Notes: a model not told the origin generated them from the letters alone. A stretch of 22,500 nucleotides of DNA from Neocallimastix lanati (nom. inval.) (GCA_016946835.1 JACVTC010000001.1:2015001-2037500); one strand, 5' to 3'. Numbered from the stretch's first letter, positions 1-9,476 are shown. A program made the numbers and translations.

Positions 1-80
1 ATATCATATCTCTTTTCATAGTTTTAGCATCAAACACCTATGTGGTTCATCTATTAATATGGGCTTCCAAATAAAGACAT

Positions 81-142
81 ATTGTATTTGTATGCCAAAT
101 ATATGCATTTTATGTTCAAAAACATAGTCATTTTTGCAGAAT

Positions 143-181
<39 letters not shown>

Positions 182-215
182 CAAAATGTGTTGTAAAATG
201 GCATACAAATACAAT
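81..215. repeat. Palindromic MITE-like block A
   Basis: A perfect 17-bp inverted repeat joins 81-97 (ATTGTATTTGTATGCCA) with 199-215 (TGGCATACAAATACAAT). A (TA)n tract at about 147-178 lies near the middle. Inside the arms, weaker complementarity continues (GCATTTTAT near 105 against GTAAAATGG near 193). No ORF is present. The layout suits a small non-autonomous palindromic element, or a hairpin left by one. No flanking duplication could be identified, so element boundaries are unknown. Confidence 0.6.
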
Positions 216-270
216 CATTCAACCATATTGTTCATAAAAATAATATATGCAGAAATACAGGCAAAGTTAT

Positions 271-370
271 GCAAAAAACCTAACTAGTTGATCATCATAT
301 ATGTTTTTGATCGTTCAACTGGTCAAAAACATGCTTCAGAATTTTTATAAAAAACTAGCTAGGTTTTTGC
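271..370. repeat. Palindromic MITE-like block B
   Basis: Two nested inverted repeats are visible. Outer arms are 271-289 and 353-370, complementary except for one mismatch and one base gap. Inner arms are 301-312 and 321-332 with one mismatch and an 8-nt loop. The inner motif TCAAAAACAT (323-332) also occurs at 116-125 in block A, so the two blocks may be parts of one element or related elements. There is no coding capacity. Confidence 0.6.
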
Positions 371-429
371 AAAAATACTTCACAATAAAAATCCTTGATT
401 TTATTATATTGTTATTACCTCTTTTCTCT

Positions 430-848
430 AGTTTACGTTTATAAGAGTTCTACTTTCCTTTCGTCCATGTAATACTTTCTAGATTTTGGAATATTATTTA
501 TTAACTAAATAGGAAATAATACAAATTGAATCTTTCCATTTATCAAGACATTTAACTTGAGACAAAGCACACTTGAGCTGACAATGGAGGAATATATTTA
601 AATCTTTTGAAATAGAATATACATACATTAATAAAAAGATTTTGACTTTTTGTAAACCTTCGATCCTCGATCCATCTTAATCCTTTATTAATTAATTTCT
701 GAGTATTATTTGTTCTCGCTTTATTTGAACCAAGTTAAAGGTGCAAAGTAAAGAGATTTTAATACTAAGTACATAAGGAGTTAATTATAATCTTCTTAAA
801 TGGAATAGGAATTTTTTTTTGGAATTTGAAAGAAATTTACTTACAGAA
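430..848 (-). pseudogene. Decayed LINE fragment, left part
   Basis: This stretch aligns collinearly with about 1830-2190 of the intact LINE in the same window. Shared blocks include TTTCGTCCATG (469-479 against 1836-1846), ACTAAAT..GAAATAATACAA (from 503 against 1876) with GAATCTTTCCA following, and TTTATTTGAACCAAGT (720-735 against 2076-2091). The similarity corresponds to LINE residues of about 960-1080, behind the reverse transcriptase core. Many indels destroy every frame. It is an old copy of the same LINE family, same strand. Its continuation is at 5796-5905, on the other side of the younger insertion. Confidence 0.75.
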
Positions 849-858
849 AAGAGAGCTT

Positions 859-860
<2 letters not shown>
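849..860. repeat. Target-site duplication, left copy
   Basis: AAGAGAGCTTTA directly abuts the poly-T run at 861. The identical 12-mer is at 5784-5795, at the other end of the LINE. Perfect identity implies a recent insertion. Confidence 0.85.

Positions 861-895
<35 letters not shown>
861..895 (-). other. LINE poly(A) tail
   Basis: A run of 35 T on the plus strand is the A tail of the minus-strand LINE. It sits between the left duplication and the 3' UTR, as expected from target-primed reverse transcription. Confidence 0.85.
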
Positions 896-898
<3 letters not shown>

Positions 899-910
899 CT
901 AGGAATAAAC

Positions 911-916
911 TTTATT
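911..916 (-). promoter_or_regulatory. Polyadenylation signal AATAAA of the LINE
   Basis: TTTATT on the plus strand reads AATAAA on the minus strand. It ends 15 nt before the A tail, the usual spacing for a cleavage signal. The 3' UTR just upstream (about 936-965) contains a short tandem duplication of TACATGAAATTT. Confidence 0.6.
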
Positions 917-986
917 TAATAATATTTTTTTTAAAAAATACATGAAATTTAAATACATGAAATTTTTTTATATTAATATTAAAAAA

Positions 987-3900
987 CTACGTTATGAGCT
1001 TCGAGGACGAAAAGGCCTCTAACTCTTCCCATTCATCGAAGATAACCCCATGTGGATGAAAATTATCATTCGAATCTGTATCAGAATTTCTTCTTTGCCT
1101 TATCGTTACGACGTCGACACTCTTGACAACGGTAGGTCTAACACTATACAAATCGATCATGGTGTAAAAATCACCAATCACAATAGGCATAACGTTAGTA
1201 AGGAATTCCGCAAGCCCCACAAAAAATGAAATCGGGAAAGAAGACTCGTTCGAAGGTGATTGAAAAATATTATTAATAAGTCGCCTTCTTTCCCCCGAGC
1301 CGAACTTTAAGATTTCAAATACTGCATTTCCGCCAAGAAGGATACACAGCACGTAAAAATTGATATTATCATCAAAATCTTCCTCTTTATCATCAGGAAT
1401 GTTCAATGATTTCTCATGAACAATTAGAGAAAAATTAATAAAAATTTCATCAACAAAGGGAATGAAATGTTGCCTAAATTCTTCAAATTTAGGACATAAA
1501 AGTATCCAGTGTGTAAAACTAGGTATGCTGTTACTCTCACCACAACAAGGGCAGTATGTTGGGCAATTTTCTGATACTAGATTACTTTTAACATACGTTT
1601 TTACATCAAATTTGAATCCACATTTAATTCGTCCAATCCAAAAAAATCCAAGAGAAAATTGTGAATATTTAAGTGATAGACGATGAATAAATTTTTTAAA
1701 ACCAAATTTAAATTTCTTGTATTTTGTAGATCTGATCGCAGGAGTGCTTGAATAATGAATATTTTCCCAGTAAAACTTCCTTATTTCTCCAGGAAGTTTA
1801 TTACTGTGCTTGTGTACTGCTAAACTCCGTGCTTTTTTCGTCCATGAATAGTGAGAAAGTGTAGGTATATTTTTGACTAAATGAGAAATAATACAAGAAG
1901 AATCTTTCCACTTTTTAAAGCATCGAATCATCGCCTTAGCACAAAAACTAGCTATAGGAGGTATAGAAAGTTCCTTAGACATATTGTAAATTGAAGTATT
2001 GGAGGTTTTATTTTTAAACCCGAAACTCCAATACAAACCTCGATTAAAAGCAGTTTGAGCTTTTTCAGTATTCTTTTTATTTGAACCAAGTAAGGGAGCA
2101 TAATAAAGAACTGAACTAAGGACAAAAGAAACTAGTATACGAGTTTTAAAGTAGAAAGGAACATTCCTATTGGTTAAAAATCTAAAGAAAGAGTTAACTG
2201 TATAATTAATTTTACTGTTCATCTTAGCAATAATAGGTTTTAAATCCAACGATTCATTAAAAGGTATACCAAGATATGTATATTGATTAGTGCTTGGTAT
2301 ATAGTTCATACCAAGTCTAAATGTAGGATTTTCATAATGTCTTGAAGGAATAAAATTCTTTGGTTTAACAACTAGTGTAGCGCATTTATTGATTCCAAAG
2401 GTCATTTCATTTTTAATACCCCAATCATGAGCAATATTCAAAAGGTTTTTAAGTGAAGATTTTGTAGGAGCTAATAATACAATATCATCAGCAAATAATC
2501 CACCACAACACTTTTTCTTTTCAGTAATCACACCATATCTTTTATATTTATCAAAAATATCATTGATAAATATATTGAATAAGATAGGTGAGAGAGGACA
2601 CCCTTGGCGAACACCACGGTGTATTGGAAATTCTTTTGAAAGTTTACCATTAAAGTTTGCACGAGCTTTCGAGGTAAGGTATAGATTAGTAATGAATTGA
2701 AGGCATTTACCACGAATACCAAGATTATCTAGTTTAGTAAGTATATTGTAAATTGGAACTGAATCATAAGCTTTTTTAAGGTCAAGAAAGGCAAGAAAGG
2801 TAAATTTATCCTTAAATTTTCTTCTTTGACAAATTTCACGAATGGATACAAATAAACTAATACATTCTTCTTTATTTCTAAAACCAAACTGTTCTGGTCT
2901 AATTATTCCATTAGAAAAAGCATAGTCCGATATTCTTTTAGTGACAATTTTTGATAGAATTTTTAAACCTACATTGATGAGTGAAATACCACGATAATTA
3001 TTACAATCTGAAAGATCCCCTTTTTTAGGAATAGAAACAATAGAAGCAGAGTTCCATTCATTAGGAAAGTCACCATCCCAAATTTTATTAAAAAGTAATA
3101 ACAGACACTTTGCACAATCGGAATAAGTAACCTCTTGATTAGAGTCATCCTGAGAAGAAGTACTACTCTCAGAATTAAAAAATGCTTTAAAAAATTCTGT
3201 AGGTATACCATCAGAACCAGGTGCTTTGTTATTTTTCATTGAAAGAACAGTTGAATGAATTTCTGACATGGAAATAGGTTGATTAATATCCCATGATTCC
3301 TGAGGAGTAGAAGAATTATTAAGTATTTTTTTCCAATAATTTTCATTAAGACTGTGACCAGTTATATCAGAAGCAAGTTCTTCATAGTGTTCTGCAAAAC
3401 GATTGAGTTGATCTTCATGGGATACTAGAACATTACCTTCTTTATCTTTAATGTATACAGGTGATTGGGAAGGAGAGTAAGAAGGTTTAGAGATTTTCTT
3501 AAGTCCAGACCAACCACGTTGGGCATCATTTTTTAAGAAACATTCGCCGATGGAATGAATCAAATATTTAAATCTAATATTCCTAATATTTCTTTTAATA
3601 CTAATGATATAATCAGAAAGAACTCTATATTCTTTTGAGAGATCACAAAATTCTTGAAGATTAGACAAATCATTACTAAGTTTAAAATTTTTAATCCTTT
3701 TATAAAATAAATGTTTTTCATGTGATAATTTCTTAATATAAGCAGGACAATGGAATGCTGAACCCTGTAAATTTGTAGGAACTCTTGCTTGAATGTCATC
3801 GCCTATTTTATTTGCTGTGTCAAGAAGTTTTTTAACCATTGTATTAGAGTCTAGATTATCATTATGTTCAAATTCATCCAGTAAACATGTGAATTTATTA

Positions 3901-5072
3901 TGAGAGAAGATTGCTTCATGTTTATCCCTACAAATACGATTAGACCACTTAATTTGTTTATCCCGAGGGGGAGTAACAAAACCATCAGGAGATATTTTTT
4001 TACAAGAAAGAATAAGTGGTAAATGGTCAGAGATGTCATTAAAAGAGTAGCATACAGAAGCAATATTCAGATAATATCTTAATTTATCGTTCACTACTAT
4101 AAAATCAATACAAGAATTCTTTCCACCATTAGACCAAGTAAATTGATGATCAACCATATCCATAACAAACCATTGAGGGGAAATTCTAAGAATAAGATCT
4201 TTGAGTTGTTGCTTAGTCATGTTGAAATCACCAACAATAGCCGAAGGGTTATTCTGATGGTTCTTGAGCCAATTAGCAAAATCAGTTTCCGCTTTTTCTC
4301 TAGAGTCTTTGTGTTTTTTGCTAGGGATGTAAATGTTCCCTAAAGAACATCTGACACCCCAAAAAGAGAATATATTTACTGAGAGTATATATCTATATTC
4401 AAAATCATCATTAGTGAATTGGCAGGAGGAGTGCACACCTATATAAAGGCCCCTCATACCAGGGATTTTTTTGTCCGCACGTCTCAGTACTGTTCTATAA
4501 TGATTAAGGAATGGATATGAGTTAGAAAAAGAGTTAAGGAATGAACTATTACCGACTTCTTGAAGACAAATACAAATAGGATTAAAGATTGAATTAAAAT
4601 TGGTAAGTCCGTCACGTTTTTCAGAATTCCAACCATTTATGTTCCAGCTAATACAGAGGTTGAAATAATTAGTATTCGAGAAAGGGTTAGCATACAGGAG
4701 GCTTTCAGAGATGGGGATTGAGGGTTCAGAATAATACCTGGTGCTATTATGATTAACATTGCTAAATGTGCGTATCCTTGAAGTAATCTTCCATTTTATT
4801 CTTTTAACAGGTAAGTGCTTAGTAATCAAATAAATAACCTTCAAATAATCCGTATAATTATTATAGTTAACTCTTAGGATGAAGTAGTTTTCCATATTAA
4901 TATAGTGTTTTTTAACGATTCCATGAACAACTTCATTACAATTTGATATCTTTTTGCTTAAAAATTCCCATAGTCTACTTTCAGTCCAAGATTCAAGATC
5001 ATGAATGAAAATTAAAACAAATTTATCATGGTCATGACCATAATGTCTCAGACCTCTTCGTATAGTTGACAT
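987..5072 (-). CDS. LINE polyprotein: endonuclease-reverse transcriptase
   Basis: The 1361-aa protein nicks target DNA and reverse-transcribes its own RNA there. Residues 17-100 show a beta-alpha-beta-beta-alpha-beta pattern that may be an RRM-like RNA-binding fold (inference). Residues 138-357 are an APE/EEP endonuclease: N144, E172, D282 and N284 in GDFN, D323, and S348-D349-H350 are all present. The reverse transcriptase covers about 605-940: KAPGSDGIP (616-624), NNYRGISLIN (691-700), FLDLKKAYD with D764, GVRQGCPLSP (820-829) and the catalytic FADD at 860-863. A Cys/His knuckle follows (C1174, C1177, H1188, C1193), typical of L1-like and related fungal LINEs. The last 165 residues match nothing I know. 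No RNase H domain was recognised. There is no internal stop or frameshift. The first ATG after the leader was chosen as start; upstream sequence has stops. The clade was not settled. Confidence 0.95.
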   Translation of the reverse strand: MSTIRRGLRHYGHDHDKFVLIFIHDLESWTESRLWEFLSKKISNCNEVVHGIVKKHYINMENYFILRVNYNNYTDYLKVIYLITKHLPVKRIKWKITSRIRTFSNVNHNSTRYYSEPSIPISESLLYANPFSNTNYFNLCISWNINGWNSEKRDGLTNFNSIFNPICICLQEVGNSSFLNSFSNSYPFLNHYRTVLRRADKKIPGMRGLYIGVHSSCQFTNDDFEYRYILSVNIFSFWGVRCSLGNIYIPSKKHKDSREKAETDFANWLKNHQNNPSAIVGDFNMTKQQLKDLILRISPQWFVMDMVDHQFTWSNGGKNSCIDFIVVNDKLRYYLNIASVCYSFNDISDHLPLILSCKKISPDGFVTPPRDKQIKWSNRICRDKHEAIFSHNKFTCLLDEFEHNDNLDSNTMVKKLLDTANKIGDDIQARVPTNLQGSAFHCPAYIKKLSHEKHLFYKRIKNFKLSNDLSNLQEFCDLSKEYRVLSDYIISIKRNIRNIRFKYLIHSIGECFLKNDAQRGWSGLKKISKPSYSPSQSPVYIKDKEGNVLVSHEDQLNRFAEHYEELASDITGHSLNENYWKKILNNSSTPQESWDINQPISMSEIHSTVLSMKNNKAPGSDGIPTEFFKAFFNSESSTSSQDDSNQEVTYSDCAKCLLLLFNKIWDGDFPNEWNSASIVSIPKKGDLSDCNNYRGISLINVGLKILSKIVTKRISDYAFSNGIIRPEQFGFRNKEECISLFVSIREICQRRKFKDKFTFLAFLDLKKAYDSVPIYNILTKLDNLGIRGKCLQFITNLYLTSKARANFNGKLSKEFPIHRGVRQGCPLSPILFNIFINDIFDKYKRYGVITEKKKCCGGLFADDIVLLAPTKSSLKNLLNIAHDWGIKNEMTFGINKCATLVVKPKNFIPSRHYENPTFRLGMNYIPSTNQYTYLGIPFNESLDLKPIIAKMNSKINYTVNSFFRFLTNRNVPFYFKTRILVSFVLSSVLYYAPLLGSNKKNTEKAQTAFNRGLYWSFGFKNKTSNTSIYNMSKELSIPPIASFCAKAMIRCFKKWKDSSCIISHLVKNIPTLSHYSWTKKARSLAVHKHSNKLPGEIRKFYWENIHYSSTPAIRSTKYKKFKFGFKKFIHRLSLKYSQFSLGFFWIGRIKCGFKFDVKTYVKSNLVSENCPTYCPCCGESNSIPSFTHWILLCPKFEEFRQHFIPFVDEIFINFSLIVHEKSLNIPDDKEEDFDDNINFYVLCILLGGNAVFEILKFGSGERRRLINNIFQSPSNESSFPISFFVGLAEFLTNVMPIVIGDFYTMIDLYSVRPTVVKSVDVVTIRQRRNSDTDSNDNFHPHGVIFDEWEELEAFSSSKLIT

Positions 5073-5783
5073 AATAAAATAAAAAACTTATCTATATTAA
5101 TAAAAAGTAAATGTAATATAAAAATAAAAAATAAAATTAGTAAAAAATTAAAAAATTAAAAAAAAATAAAAATTTATTGCTGTTGTCTTCTCTTTCGTGT
5201 ATATTGTTTGCTAAAACTTGTTTGTTTTTCTTTCTTTTTGTGTTGACTAGTTTTTAATTAATGATTTTCAATTATAAGTTCCTGTTTTATGTAAAAATTT
5301 CTGTAAAATAATCATATATAATATAAAATTTAAATGTTAATGAAATAATAGTTGTGAAAAAACCATAAAAAGATTCCCATCCGTTAAATAATGTCTTAAA
5401 CACAAGCTTTGGAGTGAATCAATCTCCTACATTTCCATTTTACAATAGCTACATGAAAGTATAAATAATACTATAGAAAAATACATATACAAAATAATGC
5501 TAAAGTAAAAAATACAATAGATTCATTACAATGGTAATATGTAGAAACTACATGATATTATTAATTATACAACTCCAATGTTACTACATATCCAGTTTAA
5601 AACAATATAAAACATCAGGTTCACTTTCTACAGTCTTCCAGTATTCCAGTTTTCACTCTTCGTACTAGAAGCCACTTTAGAAAGGATAACCATATATTAT
5701 CATCAGAATCACAGAAAGCTGTAATTAGTACACCTGATATAGGTTATTCCTTTTCCATCAACCCTCCATGGACCTGGAAAAAC
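5073..5783 (-). promoter_or_regulatory. LINE 5' leader, probable internal promoter region
   Basis: The 711 bp between the 5' duplication and the ORF start hold no ORF of note. The distal part (about 5390-5783) is less AT-rich than the host spacers, which supports its belonging to the element. A small perfect hairpin ATGTAG-AAA-CTACAT lies at 5539-5553. LINEs usually carry their promoter inside this leader; no specific promoter motif was recognised here. Confidence 0.55.
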
Positions 5784-5795
5784 AAGAGAGCTTTA
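5784..5795. repeat. Target-site duplication, right copy
   Basis: AAGAGAGCTTTA is identical to 849-860 and marks the 5' end of the minus-strand LINE. Confidence 0.85.
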
Positions 5796-5905
5796 GTAAC
5801 TTTTAGTAGAGTTAAGTAATTTAATAATAGGGTTCAATGATAAAGCTTTTATCAAATGGTATACCTAAATAGGTATACCATTTAGTTATTGGGATTGGTT
5901 TTTAT
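5796..5905 (-). pseudogene. Decayed LINE fragment, right part
   Basis: This continues the old LINE copy of 430-848 once the young insertion is removed. AATAATAGG (5823-5831) matches 2229-2237 of the intact LINE, and GGTATACC.A.ATA.GTATA from 5858 matches 2262-2281. Position and order follow on from the left fragment. The right edge is uncertain because similarity fades into AT-rich sequence. Confidence 0.65.
5854..5883. repeat. Perfect 12-bp inverted repeat
   Basis: AAATGGTATACC (5854-5865) and GGTATACCATTT (5872-5883) form a perfect stem around a 6-nt loop TAAATA. It lies at the end of the recognisable LINE fragment. Whether it has a role is unknown. Confidence 0.7.
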
Positions 5906-5991
5906 TAATTACTTTTAAGATTTAAATAAATATTTTTTCAAGTTTAAAATGTGGATATATATTAAAGTATATATTATAATTTTAGAATTTT

Positions 5992-6022
<31 letters not shown>

Positions 6023-6406
6023 TTTTTTTATTTATTTTTATTTTTATATTATCTTTAAGACCAGATTAACTTTATAAAGTTTTAAATGTACATATATAAA
6101 AGGTCTTCTTTTAATTATAAAAAAATTATAAAATATAAATATTTATATTTATATTTTTTTAATTTTATTTCCTTTTTTTTTTTTTTTTTTTTTTTATTCA
6201 TTTTTTTTTTTATAAAAAAATAAAATAAAATAGAGTCAAAAATTAATGGAAATAACTAATAACTAATAACTAATTTTATAATACTTATATTTATTTATTT
6301 AAATACATTTATTATTACTATTATTATTACTATTACTTTCATTTATTATTATTACTATTATTATTACTATTATTTTATTTTTAATTTTAATTTTATTATT
6401 TTAATT

Positions 6407-6442
<36 letters not shown>

Positions 6443-7496
6443 TTTAATATTATTTTTAATATATATATATATATTTTTTTTAAATATTATTTTTATTTAA
6501 TTTATTTTTTTATTTTATTTAATTATTTTTAATACTTTAATTGCTTTTAATAATTTTTATATATATATAAAAAAAAGAAAAGATATGAATATTTAATTCA
6601 ATTGCTTAAGATTAATAAAATAAAGATTATTATTTTTTTTTTTTTGTAAAAAATTAAAAAAAAAATTAATAATAATGATAAAATAAAAAATAGTGGATTA
6701 AAAAACAATATTAAAAACATCTAAATTTATTATTAAAAAAAATATTATTTAATAAGTAAAATAAATAAGAAGAATAGTATATTTAATAAAAAGGGATTTT
6801 TATTTATTTATTTACTTTTTTTTTTTTTTTCTTGAGTAGAAAAAAAAATAATAAATAAAAATAAAAATTCCTTATTTAAATAATACTTCCTTATATTTAA
6901 GTTTAATTTATTAGGTATGTATATTTTAATAGCATTTAATTTTAATCTTTTTTTTTTTTTTTTTTCTCTAAACCTTTTCATTAAAATAAAAGTTGGGTAT
7001 AAAATGTGAGAAAAAAAAAAAAGAAAAAAAAGGAGAGAAATAAATATAAAAGCTATGAATAAAATAAATCAAAGGATTGCATAAATTAAAAAGATGATAA
7101 TTATAATATTAAACCTATAATAATTATTAAAAGATTTATTATTATAATTATTCCTTTTAATATTTAATTATTATTAATTAATTTCATTTTTTTATTATTG
7201 CTGTTTTTTTTTTTTTTGTTTCCCTTTTTTTATTTCATAGTTTATATATATATTAACTTTCTTTTTACTTTACTCTCCTTTTTTGTCTGTTTAACTTAAT
7301 GCTATTGTTTATCGATTTTTTTTTTTTAAAAAAAAATATAATTTAAATTAATATTGTTTTTTGAATTTTTTTTTTAAATAATTACTATTATTAATTTTTT
7401 TGAGGGATTAGGCGAAAATTATGCAAAAAATTATAAAAAAAAAATTTACAGTAATAAAAATTTTTCATTATTTCCTTTTTTTTTTTTTTAAGATTT
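5906..7496. other. AT-rich spacer with simple repeats
   Basis: No coding sequence or RNA gene was found. The region holds a (TTTA)n tract at about 5990-6024, a 23-nt poly-T at 6173-6195, imperfect ATT/TTA repeats at about 6300-6470, and several shorter T or A runs. It lies downstream of the 659-aa protein gene and probably holds its 3' UTR and terminator; no unambiguous poly(A) signal could be picked from so much TTTATT. Confidence 0.6.
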
Positions 7497-9476
7497 TTAG
7501 CATACAACTTGAGCTTGAGCTTCATAGTTACCAATGAATTGTTTAACTTGTTCTAATTGTTGCTTTAAGGCACAAATTTCATTACCAGCTTCATTTAAGA
7601 ATACTTTGGTATCCTTTTTATAGTCACGAAGTTCACAAATTTCTTGACCAGCTTCATTAGCTAATATTTCCATATCTTGTTCACGAGCTCTAGTTTTTTC
7701 TAATTCAACATTAGTTTCATTTAACATTTGAGTTAAGCCTTCAATAAGTTTATCTTGAATTTCATTTTGTTTCTTTAATTGTTCATTCTTTGCCTTAGCT
7801 TCAATTAATTCAGTAGCACATTCATTAATTAAAACTCTGTTGTCTCTTAACTTGTTACGAACGGCAATAATTTCATCACCAGTTTCATTGGCCATATTAA
7901 TTAAATCATCTCTTTCATTTTCTAAATATTCCTTATCCTTTTCAGTGACAGTGTATTCCTTAGATAAAACTTCAATTAAACTGATGAAGAGGTTAGCACA
8001 CTTTTCGTAATGTGCAGATTTTTCCTTAGTTTCAAGTAATTCATTACCAAGTTCATTAATTAAATTGTTAGAATCTCTAATCTTGGAACGTAAGAAAACA
8101 ATTTCTTCACCACTTTCATTAGCAAGTTCCATTAAATCCTTGTTTTCACCAACGTACTTATCCATCTTAGCATTGGTTTCATTTAACATATTGGCAAGAC
8201 CTTCAATAATAACACAGTATTGTTTGTTAATATTTTCAGAGTTACTTAATTCACGCTTAGTACTAACTAATTCTTCACCAGCTTCATTGATGCATGAGAC
8301 TTGGTCTCTAATCTTTTGACGAAGTTTTTGAATTTCTTCACCACTTTCATTTGCAAGTAAAAGTAAATCATTTTCTGTATCTTCTAAGTCATGAACTCTG
8401 TCTCTAGACTTAATACATTCTTCACCTAAACCATTTAATAAAAGACATAAGGCCTTGTTTTCACTCTGTAACTTGGCAATTTCATTCTTAGCATCAAGGA
8501 ATTCTTGACCAACTTCATTGATTAAAGAGTTTTGATCCTTGTTAACAGCTCTAAGATGAACAATTTCTTCACCAGTTTCATTAGCAAAGGTGTTAAGGTC
8601 ATTGTTTTCCTTAGCTAAGTTTTCGTAATCGGAATTAGCAGCCTTAAGTTCATTAACTAAACCAACAATGATTTGTTCAGAGTTATTAAGTTCAGTCTTT
8701 AATTGGTTAATGTATTGACAAGCTTGTTCTAATTCACCCTTAGCTTCACAAAGTTCTTGACCACATTCAGTAGCAAGTAAATTAGAATCCTTTTGCTTAA
8801 TTTGAAGTCTTCTAATTTCTTCACCAGTTTCATTGGCCATAGTTAAAAGATCTCTTTCTATTCCCTTGTAGTTTTCAATTTCTTCATAAGCTTCCTTTAA
8901 GGAGTAAGCTAAACCTGTAATGAGAGCTTCAACTTCTGGTTCCATCTTTGAATCATTAAGTTGTTCCTTAACTTGTCTATTAATTTCTTCTAAGTCCTTA
9001 TCCTTCTTAATTAAATCAGCAATACGCTTTTCAGCTTCTTCAAGTTCAAGTTGTTTCTTATTCAAAGCCTTCTTGGTCTTATCTTGTTGACGTAAAAGTT
9101 GTTCATTCTTTTCAGTAGAAATCTTTAATTTTAATTGAGCAGCCTTTAATTCTGATTGAGTAAGCTTTAATTCAGCGTTAAGACGGTCCATAGCTTCACG
9201 GTCATTAATTTGTAATGACATTTGTGGTTCAGACTTTAATGGAGCATATTCACGAATAGTGATAACTTCCTTAGTGTTAGTGTGAGTAGTAGTTCCTGGA
9301 ACAGAAGCAGCAGTGTTTACACTTGCATTACTGAGATTATTTGGAGTATAAGTATCATTAGAAATAGTTGAGGCTGAACTGGAAGGAATTTGATCATTAC
9401 TTAAATTAGAAAGGGTTCTTCCACGCTTCTTGCTCTTAGATTTGTTATTGAAAAAGACTGGGAAACAGGATGGCAT
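7497..9476 (-). CDS. Coiled-coil protein with six 77-residue repeats
   Basis: This 659-aa intronless ORF starts in an AAAAATG context and ends in TAA. I do not recognise the family. Residues 1-90 are non-helical: Cys4, a basic patch 11-20 (NKSKSKKRGR), then Ser/Thr/Asn-rich sequence to about 68. Residues 91-180 are ordinary charged coiled coil. From about 178 to 640 there are six repeats. Each has a GL motif (positions 188, 272, 349, 426, 503 (degenerate), 580), then ANE[TSA]G[EDQ]EI exactly 26 residues on (214, 298, 375, 452, 529, 606), then a related [ILA]xExGxE[LIF] motif 21 further (235, 319, 396, 473, 550, 627). The period is 77 residues, or 84 after the first repeat, so always whole heptads. 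The protein ends in Cys659, which is not a CaaX box. Hydrophobic 3-4 spacing suits a rod-like oligomer; a structural or cytoskeletal role is a guess. Lys is often AAG and base composition is less AT-rich than the spacers, suggesting good expression. Confidence 0.9.
   Translation of the reverse strand: MPSCFPVFFNNKSKSKKRGRTLSNLSNDQIPSSSASTISNDTYTPNNLSNASVNTAASVPGTTTHTNTKEVITIREYAPLKSEPQMSLQINDREAMDRLNAELKLTQSELKAAQLKLKISTEKNEQLLRQQDKTKKALNKKQLELEEAEKRIADLIKKDKDLEEINRQVKEQLNDSKMEPEVEALITGLAYSLKEAYEEIENYKGIERDLLTMANETGEEIRRLQIKQKDSNLLATECGQELCEAKGELEQACQYINQLKTELNNSEQIIVGLVNELKAANSDYENLAKENNDLNTFANETGEEIVHLRAVNKDQNSLINEVGQEFLDAKNEIAKLQSENKALCLLLNGLGEECIKSRDRVHDLEDTENDLLLLANESGEEIQKLRQKIRDQVSCINEAGEELVSTKRELSNSENINKQYCVIIEGLANMLNETNAKMDKYVGENKDLMELANESGEEIVFLRSKIRDSNNLINELGNELLETKEKSAHYEKCANLFISLIEVLSKEYTVTEKDKEYLENERDDLINMANETGDEIIAVRNKLRDNRVLINECATELIEAKAKNEQLKKQNEIQDKLIEGLTQMLNETNVELEKTRAREQDMEILANEAGQEICELRDYKKDTKVFLNEAGNEICALKQQLEQVKQFIGNYEAQAQVVC

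Larger units (their letters stand above)
861..5783 (-). mobile_element. Full-length non-LTR retrotransposon (LINE)
   Basis: The element is 4923 bp and reads on the minus strand. It has a 711-bp 5' leader (5073-5783), one intact 1361-codon ORF (987-5072), a 91-bp 3' UTR with AATAAA, and a 35-nt poly(A) tail, seen as poly-T at 861-895. Perfect 12-bp duplications flank it at 849-860 and 5784-5795. Its GC content is clearly higher than the surrounding spacers. No separate ORF1 is visible upstream of the main ORF. An intact ORF, tail and identical duplications suggest a recent, possibly still competent insertion. It sits inside an older fragment of its own family. Confidence 0.9.

Noticed and set aside
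1462-4343. Several short open frames on either strand inside the LINE (for example 1462-1686 plus, 2528-2722 minus, 3560-3799 minus)
   Set aside because: They are alternative-frame readings of the LINE ORF with no domain, start context or independent support.
8065-8319. 84-codon plus-strand open frame opposite the coiled-coil gene
   Set aside because: It is the antisense shadow of the regular repeats; its composition follows from them.
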